From contig JBBWZQ010000353.1 in assembly GCA_039649115.1 (NCBI GenBank), positions 1 to 50,871 on the forward strand: 50,871 bases of DNA. Reading direction: 5' to 3'. Positions within the stretch are counted from its first letter, which is position 1. Each line of letters starts with the position of its first letter. The notes under the pieces are model-generated. The model did not search any database. It was not told where the DNA came from and worked only from the letters and a program-made list of their open reading frames with translations. Shown one piece after another: positions 23,878-31,824 of this stretch. The translations under genes and the position numbers were made by a program. This DNA comes from DATEJJ01 sp039649115. Lineage in GTDB: Bacteria; Actinomycetota; Actinomycetes; Mycobacteriales; Micromonosporaceae.

Positions 23878-24759
23878 ATGGGGTACTCCGGAAAGGTCCG
23901 GGCAGCGCTGCTCGGACTTGTCGTCCTGGCCACGTTGACGGTGTCAGCGGTACCGGCATCGGCGCGCGCGTCCAGCTATGCCACCGTGACGAGCGGGGCC
24001 ACGCCGCTCAACGTGCGCAGCGGCCCGGGTACCGCCTTCCCGCGCGTGCGTACCCTCGCCAACCGCAGCCGCACCACGCCGGCGTGCCAGCGCACCGGGC
24101 CCACCGTCGCCGGACCGGTGCGCACCACGAGCCTGTGGGACAGGCTGCCCGGTGGCGGCTACGTCTCCGACGCGTACCTGCGGTGGCGCCCGTCCCGGCC
24201 GAAGCTGGCGACCTGCGCCACTCCCCCGTCCGGTGGCGGAACGTCCGGCCTGCCCTCGCTGCCCGCGCCGGTGCGGCCGATGTCGCACGCGCAGTTCCTC
24301 GCCACGGTCGCGGGTCCGGCACAGACCAGCGCCCGCTGGTACGCGGTGCCCGCCTCGGTGACCCTCGCCCAGGCGATCCTGGAGTCCGGCTGGGGCGGCA
24401 GCGGCCTGTCCACCAAGGACCGCAACTACTTCGGCATCAAGTGCTTCAGCGGAGTGCACGGGCCGATCGCGGTCGGCTGCCACGCCTACGCGACGCACGA
24501 GTGCGGCGGTGGCAGGTGCTGGCCGACGACCGCAGCCTTCCGCGTGTACCGCACCATCACGGACTCGATCGTCGACCATGGCCGGTTCCTGGTCGTCAAC
24601 AGCCGGTACAAGCCGGCCTTCGCGTTCCGCAACAACCCCGACCAGTTCGCCGTGCAGTTGCAGAAGGCCGGCTACGCCACGTCGCCGACGTACGCGCAGA
24701 ACCTTCAGCATCTGATGCGGCTGTACAACCTGTACCGCTACGACATCCGGATCCGCTGA
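23878..24759 (+). CDS. Secreted glucosaminidase, GsmA-like peptidoglycan hydrolase
   Basis: A 293-residue protein. Signal peptide (1-29), SH3b-type domain (about 35-105; PLNVRSGPGTAFPRVRTL), short Pro/Gly linker, then a glucosaminidase domain (about 134-293) with QAILESGWGGS (catalytic-type E169) and YFGIKCF. The fold is that of FlgJ/LytG-type N-acetylglucosaminidases. In Actinoplanes a similar SH3-glucosaminidase protein, GsmA, separates sporangiospores; the resemblance is in domain order only. It lies 22 bases before the CHAP gene and probably shares its transcript. Confidence 0.85.
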   Translation: MGYSGKVRAALLGLVVLATLTVSAVPASARASSYATVTSGATPLNVRSGPGTAFPRVRTLANRSRTTPACQRTGPTVAGPVRTTSLWDRLPGGGYVSDAYLRWRPSRPKLATCATPPSGGGTSGLPSLPAPVRPMSHAQFLATVAGPAQTSARWYAVPASVTLAQAILESGWGGSGLSTKDRNYFGIKCFSGVHGPIAVGCHAYATHECGGGRCWPTTAAFRVYRTITDSIVDHGRFLVVNSRYKPAFAFRNNPDQFAVQLQKAGYATSPTYAQNLQHLMRLYNLYRYDIRIR

Positions 24760-24780
24760 GCTGGCAGGAGGAGCAGGCAG

Positions 24781-25605
24781 TTGATCGCATCGAGGTTCGC
24801 CCGGGCCCTGCTCGCCACGGCAGTCGCCGCCAGCGTCGTCGCGTCGCTGGCCGTCTGCGCCAGTCCGGCCGCCGCGTCCTGCGCGCGCGACCCGTACAAC
24901 GGGGTGTGCGTGACACCGGTCCGGTACCAGCTGCGCGCCCACTCGGGCCGGCTCGCCGTGCAGCGCAAGCCGCACGCCAGGAACACGTTGCGCCGGGTCT
25001 CCGCCCGGTCGGCCATCAGCGTCGTCTGCCAGATCGACAACGGCGGTGTGCTGCGCGGTCACCGCAGCCACACCTGGAACGCGCTGGCCGGCGGCGGCTG
25101 GGTGTACGCCCCGTTCGTGCGCATGCGCGTGGCGGCCAACGGCTTCACGCCGGGGATCCGGCACTGCGGCGCGAAGCCGCCGCCGACCACGCCGGCACCG
25201 CCGCCTCCCCCCGCGGACACCGCGGCGCTGAACCCCGCCGACTACCTGTGGCCGGCACAGGACGGCTGGGCCGGTGACGGGCACGGGTACTACCAGGGCG
25301 AGTGCGTGTCCTTCGCGGCCTGGGCGGTGCGCTCGGACGGCCGCGAACACACCGCGTCGCCGGACTACCTCGGCAACGCCGACGCGTGGAGCGGCGCGTA
25401 CGTGGACGCCACCCCGCACGACGGCGACGTGGCGCAGTGGGACGCGGGCCGCAACGGCGCGGGCTCGGTGGGCCACGTGGCGTATGTGGCGGCGGTCAAC
25501 TCCGACGGCACCGTCCGGGTGTGGGAGTACAACTGGGGCACCTTCCACCGTGCCAACGCCCGCACCATTCCCGCCGGCACACCGAGCCGCTACCTCCATT
25601 TCTAG
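24781..25605 (+). CDS. Secreted CHAP-domain cell-wall hydrolase
   Basis: A 274-residue protein. Signal peptide (1-32), an SH3-like section (about 45-130), a Pro-rich linker (133-145; PPPTTPAPPPPP), and a CHAP domain (150-274) with C175 (YYQGECVSFAAW) and H232 (GHVAYV), the catalytic pair of this amidase/endopeptidase family. TTG 24781 is preceded by a GGAGGAG site. It probably cuts peptidoglycan alongside the glucosaminidase encoded just before it. Confidence 0.85.
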   Translation: MIASRFARALLATAVAASVVASLAVCASPAAASCARDPYNGVCVTPVRYQLRAHSGRLAVQRKPHARNTLRRVSARSAISVVCQIDNGGVLRGHRSHTWNALAGGGWVYAPFVRMRVAANGFTPGIRHCGAKPPPTTPAPPPPPADTAALNPADYLWPAQDGWAGDGHGYYQGECVSFAAWAVRSDGREHTASPDYLGNADAWSGAYVDATPHDGDVAQWDAGRNGAGSVGHVAYVAAVNSDGTVRVWEYNWGTFHRANARTIPAGTPSRYLHF

Positions 25606-25644
25606 CGGGAGCCGGATCGCGGTCGGCCGGCGGTGGCCCGGACC

Positions 25645-25670
25645 TCCCCAGCGGGGCGACCCGCTGGGGA
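25645..25670 (+). terminator. Terminator-like hairpin after the CHAP gene
   Basis: An 11-base-pair GC-rich stem (about 25645-25655 with 25660-25670) around a 4-base loop, 40 bases after the CHAP gene stop. No U-tract, as is common in actinobacteria. Confidence 0.65.
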
Positions 25671-25678
25671 TCCATGGC

Positions 25679-25711
25679 GCGGTGCCGGGGACTGGGATTT
25701 CCCGGCACCGC
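25679..25711 (+). terminator. Second terminator-like hairpin, same intergenic region
   Basis: An 11-base-pair stem (about 25679-25689 with 25701-25711) around an 11-base loop. Together with the hairpin before it this forms a tandem terminator that should isolate the downstream gene. Confidence 0.55.
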
Positions 25712-25790
25712 TCGGACTGTCCATCGGTCCCGCCGGATAGCGGCTGAGCATTTCGCGAGGTGCCGGCACCGACGCCGCACCGGAGTTCAT

Positions 25791-25817
25791 CTCATGTTGC
25801 GGGCCGCTTTTGCCGAC
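25791..25817 (+). promoter_or_regulatory. FliA-type promoter candidate before the secreted gene at 25870
   Basis: CTCA (25791-25794), a 17-base spacer, then GCCGAC (25812-25817), one base from the consensus. It lies about 53 bases upstream of the ATG and downstream of two terminator hairpins. Confidence 0.45.
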
Positions 25818-25869
25818 AGAGCTTTGTATCGGCCGCATGGAAGCAGCCGCACGGCCCCCGAGGATCGCC

Positions 25870-27063
25870 ATGAACGTGTGTCGTCTGTTGTCCGCCCTGT
25901 CACTCACAGGCGTCACACTGCTCGGCGTGGCCCATGGCCTGGCGCCGGCGACGAAACCCAAGCCCGTTGTCCAGCAGAAGCCGCCTCCTGCCCCGGTGAA
26001 GAAGAAGGCGAGTCCGGCGGAGCTCAGCCCGTACGCGGCCGCTCTGCAGAAGGTCGCCCAGACGGGCCTGGACCGGCTGGCCGCGGTGGATGGCGCGGGG
26101 GATCCCCGCTACTACAAGGATGGCGTCTGGGTCCACGACGGGCCGGTGTGCTTGAGGTGTGACGTCGGCCCCGGCGTGACGGCCAGCGTGCTCGCCGCCG
26201 TGACGGGAAACGCGTCCGACCGGTCCACCGCGATCCAGACGATGGACACGGCCATCAAGCTGCACAGGCTGTCCAGCGGCGCGTTCGGCCCACCGGCCGG
26301 TGCCGAGTCGGGGCCGGACATCCAGACGACGTTCTTCGCGGTCCAGCTCGGCCTCAGCCTGCAGGCGCTCAGCCCGACGCTGGACCTGGCGCACCGCACG
26401 GCGTGGGGCCAGGCGCTGGCCGGGGCGGTGGACTTCCTCTCGAAGAACGGCAACTTCAAGTGGTACACCAACGGGAACATCGTGCTCACCAACGCGGTGG
26501 CCGCGGCCATGGCGTGGCGCGCCACCGGAGACTCCCGCTACAAGGCCATCTACGACGCCGCGTTCGACTTCGCCCTGCAGCCGCCGCAGACCCGGTGGCC
26601 CGGCCGCGGGCTGGTCACTACGACCCCGGCGAGCGCGGTCGACCCGGCCCGCGCGGCCGGCTTCCTGACCGAAGAAGGCCCCGGTACGCCCGGCTTCGAC
26701 TCGGACTACACGCAGATGCAGGCGGACATGGCGGCGATGCTCTACCTCACCACCGGTGAGTCACGCGCGCTCAACCTGACCAGCGTCCTGGTCAACCGGA
26801 TGCTTCCGCTCGTCAACCAGACGACATGGGAGCTGGACACCAGCGGCGGCAGCCGGCATCCGGCGATCAACCGCGTCGTCCCGTTCACGACGTGCGCCCT
26901 GGCCGTGCTGGCCAGCAACGGCCGGCCCGATCTGATCCCGCTGGCCCAGTCGCAGTCAAAGGCGATCGGGACGGTCTTCGCCGAATCCGTGACGTACACC
27001 AACATCGGGATGTACCAGTACTGGGGCTCGCGTCTGGCACCTACCCTGCTCGCCCTGGGCTGA
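25870..27063 (+). CDS. Secreted protein of unknown function
   Basis: A 397-residue protein. The N-terminus (MNVCRLLSALSLTGVTLLGVAHG) is a signal peptide or anchor, followed by a Lys/Pro-rich linker (TKPKPVVQQKPPPAPVKKK). The rest is Ala-rich with repeated helix pairs (FFAVQLGLSLQALSPTLDLA, TNAVAAAMAWRATGDSRY, DYTQMQADMAAMLYLTTGES), suggesting an alpha/alpha-toroid fold like that of some polysaccharide-acting enzymes. No catalytic motif is recognised. ATG 25870 follows a GAGGATC site. It may act on an extracellular polysaccharide, given the neighbouring cluster, but this is guesswork. Confidence 0.7.
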   Translation: MNVCRLLSALSLTGVTLLGVAHGLAPATKPKPVVQQKPPPAPVKKKASPAELSPYAAALQKVAQTGLDRLAAVDGAGDPRYYKDGVWVHDGPVCLRCDVGPGVTASVLAAVTGNASDRSTAIQTMDTAIKLHRLSSGAFGPPAGAESGPDIQTTFFAVQLGLSLQALSPTLDLAHRTAWGQALAGAVDFLSKNGNFKWYTNGNIVLTNAVAAAMAWRATGDSRYKAIYDAAFDFALQPPQTRWPGRGLVTTTPASAVDPARAAGFLTEEGPGTPGFDSDYTQMQADMAAMLYLTTGESRALNLTSVLVNRMLPLVNQTTWELDTSGGSRHPAINRVVPFTTCALAVLASNGRPDLIPLAQSQSKAIGTVFAESVTYTNIGMYQYWGSRLAPTLLALG

Positions 27064-27175
27064 GGCGGATGTGGGACCGGGTGCCGGTCGCAGGTATTGG
27101 AGAACGGCGTTGGAGTACATGAACGGCTGCCCGCCAGCACCGCCGGGTGAGATCGGCCGGCGGAGACTGGTCCGC

Positions 27176-28318
27176 TCAGGATCGGGCATCGCCGAGCTCT
27201 GCGGGCACCGGGCCGCCCCGGATGAGGTCCCGGTATCCCGCGGTCATCCGGGCGAGGTCGTACCGCGCGACGGCCCGCTCCCGGGCCTGACACCCGAGCG
27301 TCGCCCGCTCGCCCGGGCAGGCGAGCAGGTCCTCGACCGCGACGACCATGGCCGGAACGTCCCCGTTGGGAACACACACTCCCGCGTCACCCAGCGCGCT
27401 GCTCCCGCCGGCGCGGGTACACACGATCGCCGCGCCGCAGGCCATCGCCTCCAGTAGCAGCAGGGACATCCCTTCCCACCGGCTGGGTAGGAGTACCACG
27501 TCGGCGGCGCGCAGATGCGGTGCGGGATCGGTGTGCGGCACGAACTCCACCCGGTCGGCCACGCCGAGTTCCCGTGCCAGCAAGGCGACCGGCTCCTGTT
27601 GCGAGCCGTCTCCGACCAGACGCAGCCGCGCACGGCGGTCGCGCATCCCCGCGAGGACACGTACCGCATGGTCCTGTCCCTTCTGCTCGCAGATCCGGCC
27701 GACACACACCAGTAGTGGTTCGGGCGCGCGTGCCGCTGTTGCTCCCGAGGGATGGAACGCGCTGGTGTCGACGCCGTTCTCGATCAGTACCAGGCTCCGC
27801 GCCCGGCGCCCCAGCACGCGCTGGCCGTCGCGTACTTCCTCCGGCGACACCGCGGTGATCACGTCGACCCACCGGGCCGCGGCCCGCTCGAAGAGGCGGT
27901 ACACGAGGGCCAGTCGTCCGCCCACATACCATGACCAGCCGTGCGGAGTGAAGATCCGCAGCCGCCCGCGGCCGGTGCCGAGCAGCGCGAGGCGGCCGAC
28001 GGCGCCCGCCTTGCTGGAATGCAGGTGGACGACGTCCGCGGCCCGGGCCAGCCGGCGCACGGTGGCCAGCCGGGCCAGATCGCGCAGCGACGGTGCTCTG
28101 GTCAACGGCAACGGAATCCACTGTGCACCGATCTCACCGAGCCATCCAGACAGGTCGCCGCCAGGGGGGCAGGCGACGGCGACCCGATGCCCGTCGGCGA
28201 TGCCGGCGCGGGCGAGTTCCCGGACCGCCACGGCGACGCCGCCGGTGGTGGGCTGGCAGATGTGCAGGATGCGACGTCGTCGACCGCCGCCGTGCGTTGT
28301 TCCTGGTGCAGCAGCCAA
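27176..28318 (-). CDS. Family 4-type glycosyltransferase
   Basis: A 380-residue GT4-like enzyme. N-terminal HICQPTTGGVAVAVRELA and HLHSSKAGAVGRLA precede the C-terminal nucleotide-sugar domain: VGRICEQKGQDHAVR, LVGDGSQQ, LLPSRWEGMSLLLLEAMACG. The E-x7-E type acid pair lies in WEGMSLLLLEAMA. TTG 28318 was chosen because a GGGAG site precedes it by 9 bases. The gene diverges from the next one with only 24 bases between the start codons. Confidence 0.85.
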   Translation of the reverse strand: MAAAPGTTHGGGRRRRILHICQPTTGGVAVAVRELARAGIADGHRVAVACPPGGDLSGWLGEIGAQWIPLPLTRAPSLRDLARLATVRRLARAADVVHLHSSKAGAVGRLALLGTGRGRLRIFTPHGWSWYVGGRLALVYRLFERAAARWVDVITAVSPEEVRDGQRVLGRRARSLVLIENGVDTSAFHPSGATAARAPEPLLVCVGRICEQKGQDHAVRVLAGMRDRRARLRLVGDGSQQEPVALLARELGVADRVEFVPHTDPAPHLRAADVVLLPSRWEGMSLLLLEAMACGAAIVCTRAGGSSALGDAGVCVPNGDVPAMVVAVEDLLACPGERATLGCQARERAVARYDLARMTAGYRDLIRGGPVPAELGDARS

Positions 28319-28342
28319 CTCGTGCTCTCCCTAGGTGTATTC

Positions 28343-29434
28343 ATGAAGGTTGTCGTCGTCAGCCACGACCTCTCGCACAACTGCCTCGGTCGGGCACACG
28401 TGCTCGCCGACCTGCTACGCCAGCGCGCCGACGTCGAGATCGTCGGACCGGCGGCGGCCGGAGACATCTGGGGTCCGCTGCGGCACGAGACCGCGGTTCC
28501 GATCCGCGCGATGCCGCGACGGATGTCTGCGGCGGAACTCGACAGCCGGCTCGCGGCGGACGTCATCTACGCCGTCAAGGCGCGAGCCGGCAGTCTCGGC
28601 CTGGCGCTTGCCGCGCGCCGGCGGACCGGCGTACCGGTGATCGCCGATGTCGACGACTGGGAGATGTCGTTCTTCCTCGACGACCCGGCCTGGATGGTGC
28701 GCAACATGCTCGACGTCCGCAAGCCGGACAACTTCTGGGCCACCTGGCAGGCTGGCCGGACGGTCCGCAAGGCGGACGCGGTGACGGTCTCTTCCGGCTG
28801 GCTGCAGAACAGGTACGGCGGGCATCTCATCCCGCATGCGCGGAACTCCCGCACGTTCCTCGACCGCCGGCACAGCAGCGACCTGCGTGACGCACTGGGT
28901 CTGCGGGACCGGAAGGTCGTGCTGTTTCTCGGATCGCCACGTCCCCACAAGGGGCTGCATCTCGTCGTCGCGGCGCTGGACCTGCTGGCGGACCCGCGGG
29001 TGGTGTTCCTCGTCGTCGGCGGCGCGCACGGCCTGCCCGCCCGCCCGTGGATACGGTCGATGCCGCAGCAGCCGTACCACCGGGTGCCCGAGTTCCTCGC
29101 CCTGGCCGACGTGGTGGCACTGGCCCAACTGCCGAGCCGGACGGCGGCCGCCCAGGTGCCGGCCAAGGTCTTCGACGCCATGGCGATGGCGCGCCCGGTC
29201 GTGGCGTCCCGGGTCTCCGATCTCCCGGCCATCCTGGACGGCTGCGGCATCATCGTCGATCCGGGTGACGCCCCGGGTCTGGCGGCCGCCATCGGTTCAC
29301 TGCTGGACGATCCGGGCCTCGCGCGGCGCATCGGGCAGGCGGCGCGGGCGAGGTTCGAGGCCGAGTACAGCTACGACGCGGTCCGTCCCCGGCTCGAACG
29401 GCTGATCGAGGATGTCGCGCGGTCACGGCCGTGA
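28343..29434 (+). CDS. Glycosyltransferase, GT4-like, on the opposite strand to its neighbours
   Basis: A 363-residue enzyme. MKVVVVSHDLSHNCLGRAHV begins the N-terminal Rossmann half; the C-terminal half has LFLGSPRPHKGLHLVVAALD, PAKVFDAMAMARPVVASRVS and GIIVDPGD. The motif is shorter than in other GT4 proteins of the cluster. Its 3' end overlaps by 12 bases the convergent gene at 29423. ATG 28343 gives the natural beta-strand start. Confidence 0.82.
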   Translation: MKVVVVSHDLSHNCLGRAHVLADLLRQRADVEIVGPAAAGDIWGPLRHETAVPIRAMPRRMSAAELDSRLAADVIYAVKARAGSLGLALAARRRTGVPVIADVDDWEMSFFLDDPAWMVRNMLDVRKPDNFWATWQAGRTVRKADAVTVSSGWLQNRYGGHLIPHARNSRTFLDRRHSSDLRDALGLRDRKVVLFLGSPRPHKGLHLVVAALDLLADPRVVFLVVGGAHGLPARPWIRSMPQQPYHRVPEFLALADVVALAQLPSRTAAAQVPAKVFDAMAMARPVVASRVSDLPAILDGCGIIVDPGDAPGLAAAIGSLLDDPGLARRIGQAARARFEAEYSYDAVRPRLERLIEDVARSRP

Positions 29435-30637
29435 CCCGACCCTCGCTCGCTGGGCGGCGGACACCTCGTCGTACAGCTCGAGATGCCGGTCGACCACGCG
29501 GTCCCAACTCAACGCGGGATGCGCCCGGGACCGCGCGGCGGCCCGCAACCGGGCCAGCGTGGCCAGATCCGCGCAGAGCGACACCACGCACTCGGCGAGC
29601 GAAGCCGGATCCGTACCCCGGCTGACCAGTCGGGCGGACACCGGCTCCACCACCTCGGGGTTGGCCCCGACGGGCGTGACCATGGCCGGCGTGCCGCAGG
29701 CGAGTGCCTCGGCGGTCGCCAGGCCGAAGCCCTCCAGCTCCTGCGTGGGGGTGACGGCAAGATGGGCGCGGCGGTACCACGCGACCAGGTCGCTGTCGGA
29801 GACCTGCCCGACGAGCCGCACCGCGCGGTGCAGGCCGAGCCCGTCCACCAGGTCCTGTACCGACTGCCGGCCGAGCCCGTCGCCGGCCACCACGAGGCGC
29901 GCCCGGGGCAGCTGCGCGAGTATCGCCGGCATTGCCCGCACCAGGTGGTGGACGCCGGTACGCGGGACGAGGCGCCGCGCCACGAACAGCAGCGGACTGG
30001 CCCCGCCCGACCAGGGATCCGCGTCCGTCCCGCCTGGACAGAAGCGCGACGTGTCCACCCCGCCCGGAATCAGGCAGGTCCGCTGCACCGCATCGCTGTC
30101 GAGTTCGGCGACCTGCCGCCGCATGAAGTCGCTGAGTGTCACCAGCCGGACCGCTCGCCGCGCCACCAGTGCCTCGGCCGCCCGCAGGCCACGCACGGCG
30201 GTGCGCTGTGCGGGGCGTGGCAGGAGGTAACTGCCCTGCCGCTCGGCCAGCAACTCGGAATGCACAGGAGCGTGGAACGTGTACACGAAGGGAAGCCGGC
30301 GCATCGCGGGTACCAGCGTGGGAACCACGAAGTGTCCATGGAGGACGGTCTGTTCGCCGGCGCCGACACCGCGCAGGGCGCGGCGCACCGCGCGGGTCAC
30401 CATCCAGGGGTACCGGATCGCGAAGGCGGGGTCGTGCTTGCTGGGCGCGCGGTGCCGGACGATCCGTACGCCCTCGCCGTTGATCTCCTCGCGCGGATGG
30501 TGTCCGGCGACCTGCTTGGCGAGGACCGTCACGTCGCAGCCGGCCCGCACCAGGCCGGCCGACAGCTCGCGGACGTACCGCTCCAGGCCACCGAACTTGT
30601 CCGGCGAGATGGCGTTCGTCAGCATCACCACGTGCAC
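29423..30637 (-). CDS. Family 4-type glycosyltransferase
   Basis: A 404-residue GT4 enzyme. N-terminal MLTNAISPDKFGGLERYVRE (the 'GG.e..v..la' acceptor-side motif), LIPGGVDTSRF, LLFVARRLVPRTGVHHLVRA and PTQELEGFGLATAEALACGT (E-x7-E) are all present. GTG 30637 was chosen for a GAGGAGG site 8 bases before; it overlaps the upstream gene by 13 bases. Donor and acceptor are unknown. Confidence 0.9.
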   Translation of the reverse strand: MHVVMLTNAISPDKFGGLERYVRELSAGLVRAGCDVTVLAKQVAGHHPREEINGEGVRIVRHRAPSKHDPAFAIRYPWMVTRAVRRALRGVGAGEQTVLHGHFVVPTLVPAMRRLPFVYTFHAPVHSELLAERQGSYLLPRPAQRTAVRGLRAAEALVARRAVRLVTLSDFMRRQVAELDSDAVQRTCLIPGGVDTSRFCPGGTDADPWSGGASPLLFVARRLVPRTGVHHLVRAMPAILAQLPRARLVVAGDGLGRQSVQDLVDGLGLHRAVRLVGQVSDSDLVAWYRRAHLAVTPTQELEGFGLATAEALACGTPAMVTPVGANPEVVEPVSARLVSRGTDPASLAECVVSLCADLATLARLRAAARSRAHPALSWDRVVDRHLELYDEVSAAQRARVGSRP

Positions 30638-31824
30638 TCTGCGACCCCTCCTCGCGGCGCATCGGCCCGCGGGTGCTGCCCGTGTACCGCGGCGAGCCAC
30701 AGCGGCATCCGCGCCGACCACGAGTTGTGCTCCGCCCACCGGCGGCGTGCCGTCGCCCGTTCCGGTGGCTCTGCCGCGGCCGCGACCACGGCCGCCGCGA
30801 AGGCGTCAGCGGTGTCGCACTCGTAGGTGAACGGCGGTCGCGACGACGCGGGACCCGGCAGGGTGGTGCACACCACCGGCCGGCCCCGCGCGGCGTAGTC
30901 GTACAGCTTCATGGAATCCTGGCCGAGGCTCAGCGCCGGGTTGTTCGGCAGGATCAACACATCGCCCGCGTCGAGAACGCGGGCCACGTCGTCCCGTGCG
31001 ACCGGCCCGTGCCACCGGACCTGATCCGCCCGGTCGCGAAGAAGGTCCGACAGTTCCCGGCCGGGTCGATCGGCCTGCGCGTGGTACTGGCACGGGCCGT
31101 ACAGGGACAGTGTCCAGCCCGGCAGGGCGTGCAGGACCTGCCCGACCAGAGCGGCGTCGAACCGCTCGGACAGCGTGCCGAGGTAGACGAGCCTGCGCCG
31201 CCCCGGGGCCGGCTGGACCGGCTCGGCGAGCGTCTGCGCGCTGGCCGCGTTGCGGACGAGGACCGCGCAACGGCCCTCCAACACACCGCTCAGTTCCGGT
31301 GCGGCGACGATGATCTCGTCGGCCTGCGCGGAGATGCGGCGGTACAAGGACTCGATCGCGGCGCGCCGCCGGGGGATCAGCCGCGCCCAGTCGTCCGCGA
31401 GGTCGAACACCTTGCGCACTCCCCGCATCTTCGCGACTGCCGGCCAGTGCCACGGCAGGTTCACCACGATCGTGTCCGCGCTCCCGGCGCCGATCCGGCG
31501 CAGTTGCACGGCGAGCCCGGCGCAGTCGATGCGGCGCCAGACCGCCGCGCGGTGACCGGGCACCAGGGTCGTACGGCGGGCGAGTTGCAGCCCCGCCCCG
31601 ATCGCGCCGGCGGGCCGCTGCCCGGCCAGCCGGCCCAGATACGAGGTGAACTCCCGGGCACCGCGCACGGATCGGACATCCTCCGCCCGCTCGACGTACA
31701 CGACGTGGTAACCGGCCGCCGCCGCCGACAACGCCAGCGCATGCTCGCGCCGGATGGTCGGCAGCCACGGGCTCTTGGCGCACAGAATGATCCGCCCCCG
31801 CGGCGCGCCAGCGCTCACCGTCAC
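30625..31824 (-). CDS. Glycosyltransferase (GT4/GT-B-like)
   Basis: A 399-residue GT-B type enzyme. Features include IILCAKSPWLPTIRREHALA, VVNLPWHWPAVAKMRG, KVFDLADDWARLIPRR, LVYLGTLSERFDAALVGQVL, and LPNNPALSLGQDSMKLYDYAARGRPVV. The DDW segment resembles the 'ylvDDw' of the UDP-galactopyranose/teichuronic transferases, but the donor is not certain. GTG 31824 overlaps the upstream stop by 4 bases. Confidence 0.85.
   Translation of the reverse strand: MTVSAGAPRGRIILCAKSPWLPTIRREHALALSAAAAGYHVVYVERAEDVRSVRGAREFTSYLGRLAGQRPAGAIGAGLQLARRTTLVPGHRAAVWRRIDCAGLAVQLRRIGAGSADTIVVNLPWHWPAVAKMRGVRKVFDLADDWARLIPRRRAAIESLYRRISAQADEIIVAAPELSGVLEGRCAVLVRNAASAQTLAEPVQPAPGRRRLVYLGTLSERFDAALVGQVLHALPGWTLSLYGPCQYHAQADRPGRELSDLLRDRADQVRWHGPVARDDVARVLDAGDVLILPNNPALSLGQDSMKLYDYAARGRPVVCTTLPGPASSRPPFTYECDTADAFAAAVVAAAAEPPERATARRRWAEHNSWSARMPLWLAAVHGQHPRADAPRGGVAECTW

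Noticed and set aside
25606..25869. Possible c-di-AMP (ydaO) riboswitch before the secreted gene
   Set aside because: The region near cell-wall hydrolases made this worth checking, but the conserved core motifs were not found; the visible hairpins look like terminators.
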